DNA of 57,227 nucleotides from Lachnospiraceae bacterium (lineage in GTDB: Bacteria; Bacillota; Clostridia; Lachnospirales; Lachnospiraceae). Below, one piece after another: positions 43,738-52,808 of the stretch (positions are counted from its first letter, which is position 1; each line of letters opens with the position of its first letter). Where the stretch lies: the NCBI GenBank assembly GCA_017521985.1, contig JAFXAZ010000032.1, positions 1-57,227 of the forward strand, in the 5' to 3' direction. The position numbers and the translations under genes are program-made. The notes below the pieces were generated by a model that was not told the origin of the DNA, searched no databases, and was given only the letters and a program-made list of their open reading frames with translations.

Positions 43738-43776
43738 ATAACGAAATGTCATTCGAATTTTATAATTAATATAGTA

Positions 43777-44090
43777 TTACGGCTGCTTTCCAATATAAGC
43801 CAGAATACCGCCATCCACATACAAAATATGACCATTTACAAAATCAGATGCATCAGACGCAAGGAATACTGCCGGTCCTTCCAGATCCTCCGGTGTTCCC
43901 CAACGTGCTGCAGGTGTTTTTGCGATGATAAACTTATCAAACGGATGACGTTCGCCATCTGGCTGAATCTCACGAAGAGGTGCTGTCTGTGGAGTTGCAA
44001 TATATCCAGGTCCAATACCATTACACTGAATATTATACTCACCATATTCAGATGCAATATTTCTGGTCAGCATCTTTAAGCCGCCTTTAG
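43777..44090 (-). pseudogene. C-terminal fragment of a short-chain dehydrogenase (gluconate 5-dehydrogenase-like)
   Basis: About 100 residues match the end of SDR-family gluconate 5-dehydrogenases: NGIGPGYIATPQTAPLR, AKTPAARWGTPEDLEGPAVFLAS, and DFVNGHILYVDGGILAYIG. The frame can be followed upstream through LAKGGLKMLTRN, but the Rossmann fold and the catalytic Tyr-Lys part are missing. It is fused out of frame to the start of an unrelated esterase gene (44091-44183). This is a deletion remnant of a glycan catabolism operon. Confidence 0.75.
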
Positions 44091-44183
44091 CTAATCCACA
44101 TACAAATAAATACCACCTTGCATCTCTTCAGCTCTCACAGATCCCAGACATATGGAACAAATTTGATTAAAATTGAGTTTCAT
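44091..44183 (-). pseudogene. N-terminal fragment of an SGNH/GDSL hydrolase gene
   Basis: A 30-residue frame starting MKLNFNQICSI has a good ribosome site (GTGGAGGGGC) and resembles the opening of clostridial SGNH-hydrolase genes. It ends in a TAG where the sequence switches to the dehydrogenase remnant. A deletion probably removed the rest of this gene and the first part of the next. The family call rests on a short stretch. Confidence 0.5.
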
Positions 44184-44221
44184 TTATAGCCCCTCCACTA
44201 CCTTTAATGTTCTCTTCAAGC

Positions 44222-44925
44222 TTATACTCTTTCCACAAGCAAATCCGCATATACTCCGCCTAATTCTTTCAGACCTTCTGCAACCAGCCCTGCGAAAATT
44301 CTTGCGCCCTCCGGCTTTAAATGCGTATTATCGACTTTGCCCTCCGGGTAGGCCGGATACTCTCCTTTTGCTAAATGCATGAACCATTTTGTAGTTTCTA
44401 CAGCACCTACTTCTTCCATCTTTGCACGACTTTTCGTGTACAAATCAATTAGTGCCACATTCTCTTCCTCTGTGACCTGCTTCATACCAGCCACATAATC
44501 ACTATGTTTTCCTGCACCCAGTTTCCACGCATCTTCGAAACATCTACACTCAAGAGGTGTAATTAGAACAGGAACAGCCCCCGCATTTCTGGCTACATCA
44601 ATAAATTTCTTTAAATTTTCTTTAAAAGTACCAAAAGGTGTTTATATCTGCTTTTATCAGACTCTTTTTCATCATTATGTCCAAACTGAATAAACAAGAA
44701 ATCGCCTGTACGAATTTCATTTTCAATCACAGCCAATCGACCTTGTTCTATAAAGCTTTTTGTACTTCTACCATTCACAGCATGATTAGGGATTTTAATT
44801 TCCTTTTTCACATAGAGTTCTAATCCCTGACCTATACCGGTTAGTGGAAATGTGGTAATATTATTTTATGCGCAAGTCGAATCACCTGCATAGAAAAGCT
44901 TCACAATAGTTTTTTCTCCCTTAAC
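44222..44925 (-). pseudogene. Broken SGNH/GDSL esterase (rhamnogalacturonan acetylesterase-like)
   Basis: Pieces of one gene are visible: the block I motif FYAGDST, then an in-frame TAA at 44868-44866, then GIGQGLELYVKKEIKIPNHA and FIQFGHNDEK in the same frame. A one-base frameshift occurs near 44635 (the frame moves to TFKENLKKFIDVARNAG). The C-terminal block VDNTHLKPEGARIFAGLVAEG holds the catalytic Asp-His. Such esterases deacetylate rhamnogalacturonan or xylan. The nonsense codon and frameshift make this a pseudogene. Confidence 0.8.
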
Positions 44926-44932
44926 ACAATAA

Positions 44933-45505
44933 TTAGCAAATGCCTAGCAGTTTCAGTGCATTCAGACGAATGATCTTTTCGTAATCAGTCTGACTGATTT
45001 TGCCCGCCTGCACCATCTGGGTAAGAAATGCATCAAAGTCATACTGGAACATACTATATGTTGCACCTACGTCCGATCCATAAAAGATTCGGTCCGCAAA
45101 CTCCTCCATAAACCTTGCGGCATACTCCGGATCACGCATCATAGGATTTGCGCCACTGCCTGCAGAAAGATCACAGTACAGATTTGGACATTCCCTAAGA
45201 AGCTGTGGTAATCTGCCTTCCTTTACAATTTTGCCCTTTGGATAGGCATTTCGCATCTCTAACGGATACTCTCCGATCTCACACCAAAAAGCTGCAGAAT
45301 GACCAATCATTTTCATGTCGGGATGCTTTTTTAACGTCTTTTTGATTCTCGGCACGCCCGGCTCATCCACGATGCCATACGCATCGCCATGCTGCGGCGC
45401 AATATGTATCAGTACCGTAAGCTGCTCTCTTTCACAAGCGCCGAAGAGATTGTCCATCATCGGATCATCTGCATCTAAAGGATAGGTAAATGATTCAATT
45501 GAATA
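44933..45505 (-). pseudogene. N-terminally truncated amidohydrolase (Amidohydro_2-like)
   Basis: About 190 residues of a TIM-barrel amidohydrolase remain, with LTVLIHIAPQHGD, KMIGHSAAFW, NLYCDLSAGSGANPMMRD and RIFYGSDVGATYSM, typical metal- and substrate-site strands of this family. The first strands, including the usual N-terminal HxH motif, are missing, and a stop precedes the fragment. An internal ATG at 45460 opens 175 aa but cannot restore the active site. It lies between the broken esterase and the intact Gfo/Idh gene. Confidence 0.65.
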
Positions 45506-45530
45506 TCATGATTTTCCTAGAAACAATTTT

Positions 45531-46835
45531 CTATAAATCTTTGATCTTTCTCCCCAAAACATCTTCAACTCTAACAGGCATTCCTGTTGCCATAGATTTA
45601 TTTGCACATATACCGGTTATAATACTTGATACACCATCAACATGAGATGCTGCACGGTTAAGAGGATCGTTAGCAGGGGTACCAAAAATATCTTCACAAA
45701 GAACATTGTCACCGCCACCGTGTCCGCCTTCACCTTTTTCAATTTCAACTTCATACGCCTCTCCAAACATTGGATAAACAATGATCTTTTCAAATGCAGT
45801 AGCACCTTCCGCAGCAGATGAACCCGAACCGCTTACATAAGCCTTTTCTCCTACATGCATTTCAATTCTTCCCTTTGTACCTGTAAAAGAAACATTAAAT
45901 CCTTCTATTGGTGAATACGCATTTAAAGAATATGACATTACCGCACCATTGTTATAAGTAACCAATACATTCATGGTATCTTCAATGGAAATATTGTCAC
46001 CAAAAACACTCTGATCTCTTAAATATCCATCTTCGTGTTCTGCTTTTAAGTAACTATTTTCAAAAAGCGCAATCCCTTCCATATGAAGCGCAAATGGGTC
46101 ATCCTTAGCGTATTCACTGCCGTGGGCTCTGTAATAAAATTTAGTAATACCTCTTTCTTCAGCATTTTCTCTGCCGTAGAATTTAAGACCGCCCTGCGCA
46201 TATACTGTTTCCGGATATGTATCCAGCCAAAAGTTTACAAGGTCAAAATGGTGTGTTGATTTATGAACCATTAATCCACCACTGTTTCTCTTATCCCTGT
46301 GCCATCTTCTGAAATAATCTGCACCGTGTGAAGTATTAAGACACCATTCAAAGTGTACCTGATTAACCTTCCCAATAGTATCATTCATAATTAATTCACG
46401 AATTTTAGAGTTGTGAGACGCATATCTGTAATTAAAAGTTACTCTTAAATTTCTTCCTGTTTTTTCAATAGCATCAAGAATTTCGTTACATTTCACCTCA
46501 TCTATTGTCATTGGTTTTTCTGTTATAACATCGCAACCCAACTCCATAGCACGTTTAATATATTTATGGTGAGTTCTGTCTATTGAAGTTACAATAACAT
46601 AATCCGGTTTTTGTTCTTCAATCATTTTGTCAAATTCATCAGCCATATACATTTTTACCGGCTTTTCATAACCATATTTTTCAACAAGAAGCTTATTAGC
46701 ATATTCCATTCTTGTTCTATTTGTATCACAAAATGCCAATAATTCTGATGTGTCCTTATACTCGCTTGCGAGAGAACCATAAAAAATTCTTGCACGGTTT
46801 CCCAATCCAACTTCAACATATGTCTTTTTTTTCAT
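45531..46835 (-). CDS. Gfo/Idh/MocA-family oxidoreductase
   Basis: This 434-aa NAD(P)-dependent sugar dehydrogenase has an N-terminal Rossmann domain (VEVGLGNRARIFYGSLAS at about 6-23, then VITEKPMTIDEVKCNEILDA) and the C-terminal alpha/beta substrate domain with FEWCLNTSHGADYFRRWHR and STHHFDLVNFWL. The EKP motif holds the usual catalytic lysine. The sugar substrate is unknown. AGAAAGGAAAC precedes the start. It appears intact, in contrast to its downstream neighbours. Confidence 0.88.
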   Translation of the reverse strand: MKKKTYVEVGLGNRARIFYGSLASEYKDTSELLAFCDTNRTRMEYANKLLVEKYGYEKPVKMYMADEFDKMIEEQKPDYVIVTSIDRTHHKYIKRAMELGCDVITEKPMTIDEVKCNEILDAIEKTGRNLRVTFNYRYASHNSKIRELIMNDTIGKVNQVHFEWCLNTSHGADYFRRWHRDKRNSGGLMVHKSTHHFDLVNFWLDTYPETVYAQGGLKFYGRENAEERGITKFYYRAHGSEYAKDDPFALHMEGIALFENSYLKAEHEDGYLRDQSVFGDNISIEDTMNVLVTYNNGAVMSYSLNAYSPIEGFNVSFTGTKGRIEMHVGEKAYVSGSGSSAAEGATAFEKIIVYPMFGEAYEVEIEKGEGGHGGGDNVLCEDIFGTPANDPLNRAASHVDGVSSIITGICANKSMATGMPVRVEDVLGRKIKDL

Positions 46836-46919
46836 TTTGTTTCCTTTCTTATACTTATCCTCTTACATAAACCTGCAACTGTGTCAATACCTTATTTCTC
46901 CAATGAATCTTTCATGTTA

Positions 46920-47972
46920 TTAATGAAATACAGAAAATAAAAATTCAAATCCCCTATCATGATTTGAGATGGTGTGTCCGCCTTCCCACACATCAAATTG
47001 GAAATTCTCCGGAACGCCAAAGGCTTCAAAATAATCTTTTACTCTTTCTGCTTCAGAAATAGCTGAATGATAATCAAAGACCTGATCTTCCATTCCTACC
47101 TGCACATACAACTTTCTGGGTGCACAGAGGGCTGCCACTTCTGCATCCTGAAACTGTAATGCAGAATCCTTGTAGCACCAATCTGCCCAATCGTACACAT
47201 CATGATCATTAAACGCTCCTGCACAGTACCCAGCTTTGATTCTGGCATCCGCCGCCATAGTATGCAGAGTAAAATATCCACCATAGGATAATCCGATCAT
47301 CGCCACTCTTTCAGCATCGATTTCTTTCATGTCACACACATAATCCAGAGTTTTCATAATACCGCTGATTTCCAAGGCTGTAACACTACCGCCAAAACGC
47401 TTCATATCAATATCCGTCTTTTGTCTGTCGTGAGGTATCGCATGGGCGCGCATGGTTGCAATTTCAGTCATACTCCACAATAATAATTGAGGTGACAACA
47501 CTGCAGCTCCGCGAGCCAAAACTCGCTGAACCATATGATTATAATTATTTTGACCATTCATATCTGAACAAAGTTCCGGAGTGCCTCCGCCCCCGTGCTG
47601 CCCAATGACCAGAGACATTGGTGCTTTTACATTATGGGGTAAAAGAAGCATGGAATAAAAGGGTATTTCATCCGTAATGTACACACTTAGACGATAAATT
47701 TTACACACCTCATCGCTGCCAACATAGGTGATTTCTATAGGTTTCGATGCTTTTTGTTCAAAAACCTCTAGTCCTAACATTTCTTTATACTTTTCACGAT
47801 AAATTCGAGGATTTTCTGCCAATTTTTCCGGAGGCATATTTTTCCTTCGAAGATCTTTGCATTCTACATTTTTCCTGCGAATGTATTCCTGAATTCCTTC
47901 TGCATATCGTGCTCGATACGCATCTGCTGCTGCCGGATCTTCATTCCAGATCTTTTTTCCTAAATACTCCAT
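46920..47972 (-). CDS. Alpha/beta hydrolase, acetyl esterase-like
   Basis: This 350-aa cytoplasmic protein has an alpha/beta-hydrolase core with the nucleophile elbow IGLSYGGYF, an oxyanion-side GQHGGGG, and the late acid and His in QVGMEDQ and EGGHTIS. It resembles esterases found with carbohydrate-active gene sets (acetyl xylan esterase-like, with an extra N-terminal helical region). It probably removes acyl groups from imported oligosaccharides. I chose the ATG at 47972 because AGTAGGAGCAAA precedes it. An in-frame ATG 8 codons upstream has no such site. Confidence 0.8.
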   Translation of the reverse strand: MEYLGKKIWNEDPAAADAYRARYAEGIQEYIRRKNVECKDLRRKNMPPEKLAENPRIYREKYKEMLGLEVFEQKASKPIEITYVGSDEVCKIYRLSVYITDEIPFYSMLLLPHNVKAPMSLVIGQHGGGGTPELCSDMNGQNNYNHMVQRVLARGAAVLSPQLLLWSMTEIATMRAHAIPHDRQKTDIDMKRFGGSVTALEISGIMKTLDYVCDMKEIDAERVAMIGLSYGGYFTLHTMAADARIKAGYCAGAFNDHDVYDWADWCYKDSALQFQDAEVAALCAPRKLYVQVGMEDQVFDYHSAISEAERVKDYFEAFGVPENFQFDVWEGGHTISNHDRGFEFLFSVFH

Positions 47973-48017
47973 TTTGCTCCTACTTTCTCTTTCCACTTAC
48001 TATCCAGTTACCGTATA

Positions 48018-48711
48018 CTATCTTACAATCACATACTCAATTCCCAGGATTTCCGCAATCTTAGCCACAGTATCCGCATGATGACCAACACCTAATGCAT
48101 AGTGATGGGTCGGTCCTTCCATTACCCATTTCTTGATAAATTCCTTGGTAGTTGGCTCGAAGAAACCACGGGTATTGGTATTGCCTGTTGGTGGAATCGG
48201 TCCCTTCTTAGACATACCTTCACCGATTACAAACTTGAAAGTACCTGCTCCTGTCTGTGTAATTCCAAGCATGGTAATAGAGCCTTCTTTAATTTTAAAC
48301 TCAACAGATGCTCCACGACCTGGTTTACCATGGTATTTCTTCAAGCTACGTAATACCGGCTTGCCTTCTGCAATGATCAAATGATGAGGACCATCGTGAC
48401 CTACTAAAATGAAATCTTCTTCAAAATCAAATGGATGGAATTCTGCAAAGCTGCCACCAATATCCAATCGATCCATAATCAACATAGCTACACAGGTTTT
48501 TAAGTCAAACTCACCACACATAGGGATACCCTGTGCATTCGGAATAGAATTACCTACAATCAGGGAGCTGGTTACTTCACACTGAACAGTATTGTCTCTT
48601 GCTTCATATAATATGCCAATCCGATAAGATTGTACTTCTCTATAAATTTATCCAACGCAACTGCAGATTTTGCTGCCTGATACTTATACGTTTCTTTTTA
48701 CGATCAATCAT
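48018..48711 (-). pseudogene. Degenerate L-fucose/L-arabinose isomerase family gene
   Basis: The C-terminal 167 residues from MCGEFDLKTCVAMLIMDRL are open, with SFAEFHPFDFEEDF and HHYALGVGHHADTVAKIAEI, typical of the isomerase family. Upstream, fragments in shifting frames (YQAAKSAVALDKFIEKYNL, then QCEVTSSLIVGNSIPNAQG) lead back to an ATG with GGAGG at 48711, but about half of a normal gene is missing. At least two frameshifts plus a large deletion are implied. It was probably a sugar isomerase of the same catabolic locus. Confidence 0.7.
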
Positions 48712-48734
48712 TTTATATTCCTCCAAATCCTAGA

Positions 48735-50750
48735 TTACATAATAGTTTCACATTTACTGTTTCCTCTTCCCGAATACATCGGCAACTTGGGACAGTTTAA
48801 TAACCTATTCGGAAGTTCTTTATATCCGATAAAACGGGTTTCCTCTCCCCGAACTTCCTTCACAACATATAAAAATATATGCTCAGGCCAATACCCGTTT
48901 GTAGTTAAAATCGCAGAAACATCAGAATTTTCGTTTACTATAACGGGCAACTCCTTATTTTCACCCATGCTTGCAACTCCACCTAAAACTTCTGTGATTC
49001 CACCGTTAACTGTTTTAACTGTTGTTCCATAACCTTCTGTTTTAAATCCCATAAGCCATAGCGTACCATGATCGTTTAAAATTTCACAGTCAGCTCTTTC
49101 CGGATTCATATTACGGGCATAGACTTCTTGTCCGACAAATTCAAACGGACATATCTCACGATATGAATCGCCGCCAACAGTACATGCGCAGTTCTCAATA
49201 AATACTTTTCCACCCTCTTGGGAATTAAAATAAAACGCCGCAGTTTGTATATGTAAATCACTTAAAATGAGTGTTCTTCTGCTTGCATGTTCAATAAAAT
49301 GAAAGTTTCCGTAAAATTTCTCCCAAGCAAAGATGTCTTCAATTACAAGAGGCACTTCACTTTCTCCAACAACACAAAATACGCTTTTCACTTCGGTCTT
49401 CAGTGCCTCGCCAGAGACAAGACTGCAATACATAAAATTCACTCTTTCAACGGAGGAAGGAATTGTAATTTTCCCATTTATCATATACTCTCCCGGTTGA
49501 AAGAAAATGTATTTTTTTCCGCTATTCATGAGCTTTTGAATTGCTGTGGTGTCATCGCACACTCCATCTCCGACTGCACCGAATTCGTCCGAAAACGCCC
49601 ATTCTGATTCGTTATTATTCCATTGAATATCAGGGATATCCTCTACTGATAAATCAAGCATTTTTGCCTTTTCATCAAACAAGGTATATGTGTCATCGTT
49701 TGAGAATTCAATAGCTCGATCTCCATCCGCACGTGAAAACTCACGAAAAGCTACTGCACTTTTATACCCCTCTGAGCGAACATTTCTGACATAGCAGCTA
49801 CCGAGACTATACACAATACCAGAATCAAGTGAATTTCCACCCAAAAGTTCACCATCTGTAACTATTACATGAGCCAAATTACCATCAATTTTGATAGCTG
49901 GCACCGAATTTGTGCTACGAATATCTCTCACCATTACCATGGTGTTATTAACAAATATACCCGCTTTTTTCTGATGTTTCAACGAGATGTGTTCAAATGT
50001 AACATAATGTCTAGCAGGTATAACACGGATTCCATACTGGAATCCGACAATTTCTAAATTTTTGACATAACAACCCGAAATTATTTCTTGGTTTATTTCA
50101 AGCCCGGCATATCCTCTGTATTCCAAGTCGGATGAAACAATACGGACATTTTTTATACTTCCTGTGTTGTTTGCAAAAAACACGATCCCTGCTGCACCAC
50201 TATTGCCCTTGCCTATATCTATCGTAATGTCTTCAAAGGTATTTGTCATTGCAACATTTGATGATTCTGCACGCATAAAGCTTACAACCGGTTTATTTGC
50301 ACCATATTCAAATCCGGGGCAATTATCCATCAGCTTTATGGTAACTTCATCCCTGCTTTCACCCTTGAAATATATCTGACGGCTAAGTTCATAGCCCGGT
50401 AATCCCATCAATATATTAGACAAATTCTCATGCGAATAAGAAATGGTATCACTAACCAAATATGTACCACTTGGAAAATATATAATTTTTCCAAGTGGTA
50501 AACTTTCGGGAAATATTACATCCAACACTCCATCATTCTTGCAAATTTCAAAACTTATTCTAGCATTGGGATCCGGCATTGTAAGAAGCTTATCGGTTGT
50601 TTCCTTCATTCCTTTTATATTTTCCGCAAGAATATCGTCCACAATTCTTTTTAATGTTTTAGTACAGTCAATTTTTCCTGTGTTATCAACATTGTACGGT
50701 GGCTTTGTAACATCAATAACACCTCTGAAACGTTCTGAAAATGTGCTCAT
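48735..50750 (-). CDS. Right-handed beta-helix protein with two pectate-lyase-like segments
   Basis: This 671-aa protein contains two Pectate_lyase_3-type openings: one near 5-100 (IDCTKTLKRIVDDIL, then IIYFPSGTYLVSDTI) and one near 385-425 (DEFGAVGDGVCDDTTAIQKL, then KYIFFQPGEYMINGKI). Each is followed by beta-helix coils. Proteins of this kind are polysaccharide lyases or glycoside hydrolases such as GH28-like enzymes. There is no signal peptide, so it probably acts on imported oligosaccharides. GAAGGAGAAG precedes the start. It follows the transporter permeases. Confidence 0.72.
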   Translation of the reverse strand: MSTFSERFRGVIDVTKPPYNVDNTGKIDCTKTLKRIVDDILAENIKGMKETTDKLLTMPDPNARISFEICKNDGVLDVIFPESLPLGKIIYFPSGTYLVSDTISYSHENLSNILMGLPGYELSRQIYFKGESRDEVTIKLMDNCPGFEYGANKPVVSFMRAESSNVAMTNTFEDITIDIGKGNSGAAGIVFFANNTGSIKNVRIVSSDLEYRGYAGLEINQEIISGCYVKNLEIVGFQYGIRVIPARHYVTFEHISLKHQKKAGIFVNNTMVMVRDIRSTNSVPAIKIDGNLAHVIVTDGELLGGNSLDSGIVYSLGSCYVRNVRSEGYKSAVAFREFSRADGDRAIEFSNDDTYTLFDEKAKMLDLSVEDIPDIQWNNNESEWAFSDEFGAVGDGVCDDTTAIQKLMNSGKKYIFFQPGEYMINGKITIPSSVERVNFMYCSLVSGEALKTEVKSVFCVVGESEVPLVIEDIFAWEKFYGNFHFIEHASRRTLILSDLHIQTAAFYFNSQEGGKVFIENCACTVGGDSYREICPFEFVGQEVYARNMNPERADCEILNDHGTLWLMGFKTEGYGTTVKTVNGGITEVLGGVASMGENKELPVIVNENSDVSAILTTNGYWPEHIFLYVVKEVRGEETRFIGYKELPNRLLNCPKLPMYSGRGNSKCETIM

Positions 50751-50771
50751 CTTTTCTTCTCCTTCGCTCTA

Positions 50772-50879
50772 CTATACCCTTTTCCAGAGATAAAATTTCA
50801 AGATTTCTAGTAACTTATCTCTGTACTCTTCCGAAACCTTCTCCGCTTTTAAAGCAATTTTATTCATTTCAGAGTTCAT
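50772..50879 (-). other. Possible 35-aa small open frame
   Basis: A frame starting MNSEMNKIALKAEKVSEEY and rich in charged helical residues lies between the permease and beta-helix genes. It has no Shine-Dalgarno sequence and starts inside a hairpin arm. It may be the tail of a lost gene or be non-coding. Confidence 0.2.
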
Positions 50880-50923
50880 GCAGAAGTCCAAACATAGAAA
50901 GCACTATGTTCCGGACCCTGCAT
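50878..50923 (-). other. Long hairpin after the transporter genes
   Basis: ATGCAG/CTGCAT, GTCC/GGAC and AACATAG/CTATGTT stack into one hairpin with the six-base loop TGCTTT on the minus strand. No U-tract follows. It may protect the 3' end of the transporter mRNA or lower expression of the downstream genes. The loop lacks the A1/G4 pattern of the ANTAR-type sites. Confidence 0.55.
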
Positions 50924-50934
50924 GATGATATTAT

Positions 50935-51801
50935 CTATCCTTTCAAAGCACCTATCATGACACCCTTTGCAAAATGTTTTTGTAAGAAAGGATACAATAC
51001 TAAGATAGGCGCAGTCGTAACCACAATGATTGCATATCGAATCAATTCTACATATTGTACCAAATCTCCTATGTCCTCTGTTACGTTTAGAGAACTCAAT
51101 AACTGCTGAACAATTAGTTGTACCGGATATTTGTCTTTATCTATCAAATAGATGGATGCTTCAAACCAGGCATTCCAATGTGCCACACCGTAATATAACA
51201 CCAAAACGGCCAATGTAGATTTTACCAATGGAAGCATAACCTTAAACAACACCTGAATAATAGTCGCTCCATCAATTTCAGCAGCTTCCCGCAAACTACT
51301 GGGAACATTTTGGAATGCTGTCCTTAAAATGACCATATTTGTTACAGAAATTGCTCCCGGCAAGATTAATGCCCATCTGCTATCCATCAGACCAAGATCT
51401 TTTATATTCAAATACGAAGGTATCATTCCCCCAGAAAAATACATAGTAAAAATTACCATAAAGGCTACTATATTTTTGTGCATAGGACCATCCATACTAA
51501 GGAAATACGCTCCCAATGTTGTCATAATCAGATTTACTGCCACACCAACTACAACATAAAAAATAGTATTTATGTATCCGGTTAAAAGTTGCGGAAGCTG
51601 AAATGTCATCTTATACGCCTCTAATGTAAAAGGCTGTAGCGGCATTAACAAAATGCCTTGATGTCTTGCCAGTTCAGTCGGATCACTGAAAGATGCTACC
51701 ACTACGTACAGAAACGGATACGCTGACGCTACAATCACCATCAACATGATAAAAATATTGAAAGCGTCAAATATCATTCCTCCTGTTATCCTTTTTTTCA
51801 T
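50935..51801 (-). CDS. Carbohydrate ABC transporter permease (LplC/YtcP type)
   Basis: This 288-aa inner-membrane protein has six predicted helices and the binding-protein-dependent transport signature EAAEIDGATIIQVLFKVMLPLVKSTLAVL at about 190-218, the site that contacts the ATPase. It is of the CUT1 subgroup linked to oligosaccharide or uronate uptake (LplC/YtcP). It ends KHFAKGVMIGALKG, typical of the group. AAGGAG precedes the start, 10 bp after the partner permease. No ATPase gene is present, so a shared MsmX-like ATPase is likely. Confidence 0.9.
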   Translation of the reverse strand: MKKRITGGMIFDAFNIFIMLMVIVASAYPFLYVVVASFSDPTELARHQGILLMPLQPFTLEAYKMTFQLPQLLTGYINTIFYVVVGVAVNLIMTTLGAYFLSMDGPMHKNIVAFMVIFTMYFSGGMIPSYLNIKDLGLMDSRWALILPGAISVTNMVILRTAFQNVPSSLREAAEIDGATIIQVLFKVMLPLVKSTLAVLVLYYGVAHWNAWFEASIYLIDKDKYPVQLIVQQLLSSLNVTEDIGDLVQYVELIRYAIIVVTTAPILVLYPFLQKHFAKGVMIGALKG

Positions 51802-51811
51802 TCTCTACTCC

Positions 51812-52747
51812 TTACCAAAGGCCCACCTCAGTTACCTTTTTACTTATTTTGTTAAATATTGTTACAATTATAAAATTGATCACATTATTGAATATACCAA
51901 CAGCCGTACTATAGCTATACTGAAAATTTTCTATACCACTGCGATATACATATGTAGAAATTACATCCGCTGTTTCATAGATTCCGGGATTATATAAAAG
52001 CATTATCTTTTCATGCCCAATACTCATAATGGAGCCCATTCTCAACAAGAACATGATAATAATGGTACCCGAAATCCCCGGAAGTGTCACATGCAAGGTC
52101 TGTTTCCAACGATTTGCCCCGTCAATCTTCGCTGCATCATACAATTCTCCATCAATTCCAGATAGCGCAGCTAAATAAATAATTGTCCCCCAACCGCATG
52201 CAGCCCAAATATTTGAAATCACATATATTGGTACAAACATATTCGGATCAGAGAGTAGTGATTGTTCCGGATAGCCAAATAAGTTCAAAAATTGTGTAAT
52301 AAAACCATTCTTTGATACAAAAAGATTGACCATACCACAAATAATAACTGTAGATATAAAATGCGGAAGATAGGAAACTGTTTGTGTTATCTTTTTGAAC
52401 TTCTCACTCTTCAACTCATTTAGTAATAATGCCAATATGATTGGTGCCGGCCAGCCAAATACCAAACATGATAAACTTATTCTTAAAGTATTTCTTAACA
52501 ACCGCAAAAAATAATATGATTTAAAAAACTCTAAAAAATATTTGAGACCGAAATTATCTGTCCAAGGGCTCTCCCAAATACCACGAGTAGGACGATAATC
52601 TTTAAAGGCAATAATAATACCATATAAAGGTTTGAAATGAAATAAAATAAAATAAATAATAACCGGAAGAACCAGTAAATACGCCTTCCAGTATTTTTTC
52701 ATATCTTTACAAAAACGATTTATGTAGTTCAACTTATTATTCTTCAT
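51812..52747 (-). CDS. Carbohydrate ABC transporter permease (LplB/YteP type)
   Basis: This 311-aa membrane protein, with FHFKPLYGIIIAFKDYRPTRGIW near the N-terminus and the EAA-loop ELYDAAKIDGANRWKQTLHVTLPGI, is the LplB/YteP partner of the neighbouring permease. Together with the solute-binding protein it would import an oligosaccharide. I chose the ATG at 52747, with GGAG at good spacing. An upstream in-frame ATG adds 15 residues that include the intergenic hairpin. Confidence 0.9.
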   Translation of the reverse strand: MKNNKLNYINRFCKDMKKYWKAYLLVLPVIIYFILFHFKPLYGIIIAFKDYRPTRGIWESPWTDNFGLKYFLEFFKSYYFLRLLRNTLRISLSCLVFGWPAPIILALLLNELKSEKFKKITQTVSYLPHFISTVIICGMVNLFVSKNGFITQFLNLFGYPEQSLLSDPNMFVPIYVISNIWAACGWGTIIYLAALSGIDGELYDAAKIDGANRWKQTLHVTLPGISGTIIIMFLLRMGSIMSIGHEKIMLLYNPGIYETADVISTYVYRSGIENFQYSYSTAVGIFNNVINFIIVTIFNKISKKVTEVGLW

Positions 52748-52765
52748 AACATCTCCACAAGAGTA

Positions 52766-52790
52766 GAGGGAGAGTTGTTTTCTCTCCCTC
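52766..52790 (-). other. Intergenic hairpin between binding protein and permease
   Basis: GAGGGAGAG and CTCTCCCTC form a perfect 9-bp stem with a 7-base loop and no U-tract on the minus strand. Hairpins here commonly stabilise the binding-protein mRNA so that it is made in excess over the permeases. Confidence 0.6.
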
Positions 52791-52808
52791 ACTCTCTTTC
52801 ACTAATAA

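Larger units (their letters stand above)
41616..43748 (-). repeat. Long direct repeat, copy 2 (orphan VirD4 unit)
   Basis: Same orientation and same outer limits as the copy at 7736-9410, so the two enclose the whole nitrogen cluster. The left end reads TTTTCTCACCC (41614-41624), the exact complement of GGGTGAGAAAA at the right end of copy 1. The right end of this copy has diverged from that sequence. Confidence 0.75.
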
